From Chlorohelix sp037138995 (GTDB lineage: Bacteria > Chloroflexota > Chloroflexia > Chloroheliales > Chloroheliaceae), in contig NZ_JBAXHI010000012.1 of the NCBI RefSeq assembly GCF_037138995.1, positions 1 to 64,000 on the forward strand: a stretch of 64,000 nucleotides of DNA. The letters are read 5' to 3'. The position numbers and the translations under genes were made by a program. Position 1 is the stretch's first letter. The number at the start of each line of letters is the position of its first letter. The notes under the pieces were generated by a model. That model was given only the letters and a program-made list of their open reading frames with translations. It did not search any database and was not told the DNA's origin. Of this stretch, positions 61,039-64,000 are shown piece after piece.

Positions 61039-61809
61039 ATGATTAAGATAGCTTTTGGGTTACAGAAAGGAGGGGTTGGTAAGACTACCAGCACCATTTC
61101 TACCGGCTACGCATTGGCGAAACTGGGTAAGCGGGTGCTTCTGGTTGATTCCGACCCACAGGCTAACCTAACCTCTTCCTGTTTGCTTGACCCTCGATCT
61201 TTCAAACTTAATATTTATGATCTGTTTAAAAAAGGCTCATTGAAAACGTCAAATGCCATCGTCAAAACCCAATGGGACTTTGATCTAATTCCTTCCAGTA
61301 TAGTGCTTGCTTCTACTGAGGTTGAACTGGTGTCTGCTTTTCAGAGGGAGCAAGTGCTGGCAGAAAAGTTTCAGGAACTGGAAGGGCTTGGCTATGATTA
61401 CGTTCTTACTGATAGCCCACCCTCATTGGGTTTGCTTACTGTAAATGTGCTGGCTGCTTCTGACAGGGTTGTAATGCCCGTTCAGTGCCAGTTGCTCTCA
61501 ATTATGGGTCTGCAAGCTTTTATAGATGTTGTGGAGTTAGTACAGAAAATTAACCGTACTTTGCGGATTAGCGGGGTTTTGCTAACTATGTATGATCCGC
61601 GCACCGGTGTTTCACGTGAAGTGGAAAATAATGTACGTGAGATATTGGGAGATCTAGTATTTGATACTCGGATAGGAAATTTCACAGCTCTTTCCAATAT
61701 ACCTAGGCGTGGTCCAATCCAAGTTTGGGAACCAAAACACCCGGCTAGTCAGCAGTATAATGCATTTGCCGAAGAGCTTATAAATCGTTTGGAGCAGGAG
61801 AATCATTGA
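61039..61809 (+). CDS. parA: Chromosome/plasmid partition ATPase ParA
   Basis: 256 residues with the deviant Walker A LQKGGVGKTTSTI, the A' motif VLLVDSDPQANLTSS and Walker B YVLTDSPPSLG. It has no N-terminal HTH, so it is Soj-like (type Ib), with DNA binding through the ATP-bound dimer. It drives segregation together with ParB, whose GTG start lies 1 nt past the parA stop. A parS-like 13-bp core lies inside the gene (61608-61623). AAAGGAG precedes the ATG. Confidence 0.93.
   Translation: MIKIAFGLQKGGVGKTTSTISTGYALAKLGKRVLLVDSDPQANLTSSCLLDPRSFKLNIYDLFKKGSLKTSNAIVKTQWDFDLIPSSIVLASTEVELVSAFQREQVLAEKFQELEGLGYDYVLTDSPPSLGLLTVNVLAASDRVVMPVQCQLLSIMGLQAFIDVVELVQKINRTLRISGVLLTMYDPRTGVSREVENNVREILGDLVFDTRIGNFTALSNIPRRGPIQVWEPKHPASQQYNAFAEELINRLEQENH
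61608..61623 (+). promoter_or_regulatory. Candidate parS site inside parA
   Basis: TGTTTCACGTGAAGTG matches 13 of 16 bases of the common bacterial parS (TGTTTCACGTGAAACA), including the whole central CACGTG core; only the last three bases differ. It lies where ParA encodes GVSREVE. Confidence 0.55.
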
Positions 61810-61810
61810 A

Positions 61811-62566
61811 GTGTCAAAGAAAAATACTACTGGTACAGATTTTTTTGCCAATCTCAGAGCACGCGCTGGAGATATACAGAAACTCACTGATAGCTCTGAC
61901 TTGAAAGAAACTGAAGAACTTGAAATGCTTCGGCTGGAATTAATCTTGCCAAACCCTGATCAACCTCGTAAGATTCCTGCGCCTCTCGAAGATGAACAAC
62001 TGGTGGCTGATGTAAGGGAGCGTGGAATCCTGCAACCCATAATAGTAAGACCTTCGCCAGAGCAACCCGGCAAATATTTGCTAGTAGCGGGCAATCGGCG
62101 GGTTGGCGCTGCCGGACAAGCCGGTTTGTCTCACATTCCGGCAATAGTCAGAGATTATACTGAAAAAGAGGCTCGTACTGTTGCAGCTATCGAAAATTTG
62201 CAACGACAAGATCTCGATCCATTGGATGAAGCCCGCTATTTCAGGTTTTTGGGAGTAGAATATAATCTTTCAAACCGAGATATTGCCAAGCTCGTTAATA
62301 AGAGTCCCAGCTATGTCGATCAACGTATGCGAATGCTAGAAACGCGCGTAAAAAATACGCATTTGTTACAGAAAGCACAAACCGAAGTAGAAGAGAAAAC
62401 CATTTGGAAATATCGCCCTCGTGATTGGCAGAAATTTTATCAAACTTTGGAGGCTCTCGGAAAAGGTTATAGCGTTGCTCCTATCGAGGAAAAAAAGAAG
62501 TTGCGTCAGGAAATTAAGGCTCTAAGGGAGCATCTGGACGCTCTGGAAAAAGAAATGAAGGATTAA
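61811..62566 (+). CDS. parB: Partition protein ParB
   Basis: 251 residues. Basic N-terminal arm, the ParB/Srx N-terminal domain with the nucleotide-binding motifs LILPNPDQPRKI and GKYLLVAGNRRVGAAGQAGL, then ARTVAAIENLQRQDLDPLDE and the HTH NLSNRDIAKLVNKSPSYVDQ. The C-terminal dimerisation region is short and ends in a Lys/Glu coiled coil. GTG start, with GGAGCAGGAG inside the end of parA as ribosome site. ParB family proteins are CTPases that load as clamps at parS. Confidence 0.92.
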   Translation: MSKKNTTGTDFFANLRARAGDIQKLTDSSDLKETEELEMLRLELILPNPDQPRKIPAPLEDEQLVADVRERGILQPIIVRPSPEQPGKYLLVAGNRRVGAAGQAGLSHIPAIVRDYTEKEARTVAAIENLQRQDLDPLDEARYFRFLGVEYNLSNRDIAKLVNKSPSYVDQRMRMLETRVKNTHLLQKAQTEVEEKTIWKYRPRDWQKFYQTLEALGKGYSVAPIEEKKKLRQEIKALREHLDALEKEMKD

Positions 62567-62606
62567 CACTCCAGACTATAATGCTATTTCACTTTCGCTA
62601 ACGGAA

Positions 62607-62638
62607 TAGCCAGCCTTTCGCACAGATACCGCTGGCTA
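62607..62638 (+). promoter_or_regulatory. Inverted repeat after parB
   Basis: TAGCCAGC/GCTGGCTA (62607-62614 with 62631-62638), 8-bp arms with a 16-nt loop. It could terminate the parAB transcript, although no T tract follows. Confidence 0.4.
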
Positions 62639-62823
62639 ATTACCTATACCGGGCATAAGATTTGAGGTAATTGTTCATCCCCATTGTTACCAGAGCTTAT
62701 TTAAATTGCTTATGCTTAGCATGACAAACTTCGTGAGTGGTTACGGTTTAGGAAAATGTCGGTATGGATAGACCCATTTATGCCACCGCTGTACTTTTTC
62801 GACCATTATCTGGTGAAAGCCCT

Positions 62824-63078
62824 TTATTCCAACATTCTTTTTAAAGCTTCAATATCATTTATGTGTACGGATTCTTTATGGAAGTCGATAATACCATCAT
62901 CGCGTAGCTTGCAGAATTCCCTAGATAAAGTTGGACGTGAAACATTCAAAAAGTCAGCCAGTTCTCCGCGTTTCAGAGGCATAAATGTGTAATTGCCGCT
63001 TTTCCTATATAGCTCAAGCAGATACTTACTAATTTTCCCTTTGATGCTTTTAACCACAAAATAATCCACTTTTCGATT
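62824..63078 (-). pseudogene. Remnant of a Crp/Fnr-family regulator (C-terminal HTH only)
   Basis: The C-terminal ~85 residues are clear Crp/Fnr sequence: TNRKVDYFVVKSIKGKISKY, MPLKRGELADFLNVSRPTLS, REFCKLRDDGIIDFHKES. The frame upstream of 63078 has no cyclic-nucleotide-binding domain and no homology I can see. The effector domain is lost, so I treat it as a truncated relic rather than a working regulator. It lies at the right edge of the replication module. Confidence 0.75.
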
Positions 63079-63225
63079 TGTAACTGGGTACGATCTGCAC
63101 GACTTAAAGCAACTGCTTGAGGATACCCAAGGAAAAGGCATCAATAATATATACCCACAGTGAGATGCTACCCTGAACTGAAGAAGTACAGCCATCTGAA
63201 GGGCAACTTTGCCACTGGTTGGCAA

Positions 63226-63560
63226 AACCCACAGAAAGAATTTGTCAGGATACTATCTCCCATTCTTTACACCCAAACTGCATAATGCCGCCCCAAACCT
63301 CCTACAGTGACAGGCTATTTACTACTTCAGTAGTTACATATCCCAATATAAACCATTGACGTTCTAAACGTACTGGTAGAAAAGTTTGATCTAAAACCGA
63401 CTAGTACCCCCCAAGCTGACCTTGCTGCTATATTGGGCTAAGCGCATAGTTGACACCTATGCAACTAACAGCCTGCTAGTCTCTCAGAATATCTAGTTTG
63501 ATTTCCATTGACATCATCTAAAATTAGGGCTAATATGAAGTTGAGAGAAAGTAATTTTAT
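63226..63560. other. Gene-poor stretch, nothing recognised
   Basis: About 335 bp between the Crp relic and the riboswitch, with no long frame or RNA. Short frames on both strands look like decayed coding sequence but match no family I recognise. Confidence 0.35.
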
Positions 63561-63561
63561 C

Positions 63562-63711
63562 TCACCTGTAATGGGGAGTAACCGCCCGCCGGTACGGGCT
63601 AGATAGTCGTCAAGACGGAGTATATCTCCCGGCTATCTGGAAGCACCTTTCGTAAGGTACTAACGGTGAGACCATCACGGCTTATTAGCATGTGATGGTT
63701 TTTTCTTTTTC
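63562..63711 (+). promoter_or_regulatory. yybP-ykoY-type (manganese) riboswitch with terminator
   Basis: Hallmarks of the yybP-ykoY family: GGGGAGTA (63573-63580), a CACC/GGTG closing helix, the conserved ACGGTGAGACC (63663-63673) and a middle stem AGATAG/CTATCT (63601-63606 with 63633-63638). It runs into a hairpin ACCATCAC/GTGATGGT (63671-63678 with 63692-63699) followed by TTTTTTCTTTTT, which serves as terminator and shares GAGACC with the aptamer. Mn2+ binding would favour read-through into the P-type ATPase gene. Confidence 0.8.
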
Positions 63712-63748
63712 AGGTAGTATAACCTGAATTAGAAAGGAGTATAAGTAA

Positions 63749-64000
63749 ATGCCAACTCAAGTAATAACCTCACCTTCAACCTCTTCTGGCAATTCAATTC
63801 CTTGGCACACTCTTGAGCAGAAAGATTTACTTGCTCATTTCGAAGTGAATCCTGAAATCGGTTTTTCTCAGGTAAGGGTTGACCAACTTCTGATTGACTA
63901 TGGCGCTAATGAATTGCTGGATAAGGGGGTTAAACCCCCACTAAAAATTTTCTGGGAACAACTTACGGCTGTAATGGTATTAATCCTGCTGGCAGCCGCC
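63749..64000 (+). CDS. P-type cation-transporting ATPase, N-terminal part (runs off the edge)
   Basis: Start ATG 63749 with AAAGGAG upstream; the frame is open to the end. The visible 84 residues hold the cation-ATPase N-terminal domain (WHTLEQKDLLAHFEVNPEIG, QLLIDYGANELLDKGVKPPL) and the first membrane helix (FWEQLTAVMVLILLAAA). With the yybP-ykoY-type riboswitch in front, a Mn2+ (or Ca2+/Mn2+) exporter of the PacL/YoaB type is the best guess. Confidence 0.82.
   Translation, partial: MPTQVITSPSTSSGNSIPWHTLEQKDLLAHFEVNPEIGFSQVRVDQLLIDYGANELLDKGVKPPLKIFWEQLTAVMVLILLAAA

Overview
The window looks like chromosome-type DNA from a Chloroflexota bacterium of moderate GC content. That placement is inferred from the gene mix: a GH36 alpha-galactosidase, an FDH-like NuoEFG set, ROK-controlled sugar transport, and many orphan TPR, LysM and PAS proteins. 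There is no rRNA or other marker gene to confirm it, and I found no rRNA, tRNA or complete IS element.

Layout. 1-1205: 3' part of a His-rich CDF metal transporter. 1269-7938: a sugar locus with a LacD-like aldolase, an XylH/XylG-like ABC transporter, a disrupted XylF-like binding protein, and a divergent ROK regulator whose probable operators lie in the promoter. 7961-11690: a branched-chain-amino-acid-type binding lipoprotein, a membrane protein, and a second disrupted gene. 11993-15840: a strongly promoted small acidic protein, alpha-galactosidase, a flavin-binding protein and ribosome hibernation factor. 15891-25735: glycosyltransferase, Trm112, acyl-CoA ligase, XRE-TPR regulator, enoyl-CoA hydratase, SurE, TIGR00300 protein and YchF. 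26111-31057: TPR-LysM protein, MATE exporter, SDR and small proteins. 31259-36657: a NuoE-NuoF-NuoG/FDH-like operon. 36728-42900: divergent CbiD homologue, NYN/OST-HTH RNA-metabolism protein, RNase PH and HisC. 43338-53522: animal-like alpha-2-macroglobulin, 7TM-PAS sensor, MnmG and a histidine kinase. 53986-57570: GlpK, nucleotidyltransferase and TrxB. 57760-62566: a plasmid-type replication and partition module (rep with a predicted antisense RNA, AlbA_2 regulator, ParA, ParB, a candidate parS). 63562-64000: a yybP-ykoY-type (manganese) riboswitch ahead of a P-type ATPase that runs off the right edge.

The most unusual signal is a pair of gene disruptions about 5 kb apart (5970-6080 and 11141-11247). 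Each is an exact 36-37 bp duplication of the host gene flanking 35-37 bp of foreign sequence. This repeat-spacer-repeat geometry is what off-target CRISPR spacer integration by Cas1-Cas2 would leave. Removing 74 bp or 71 bp restores each reading frame. Other highlights are the complement/A2M-like thioester protein with a C3-like catalytic His, the NuoG/FDH-like subunit with Asn at the Sec/Cys position, and a replicon-type rep/antisense RNA/parAB module among housekeeping genes, which fits either a chromid origin or an integrated plasmid.
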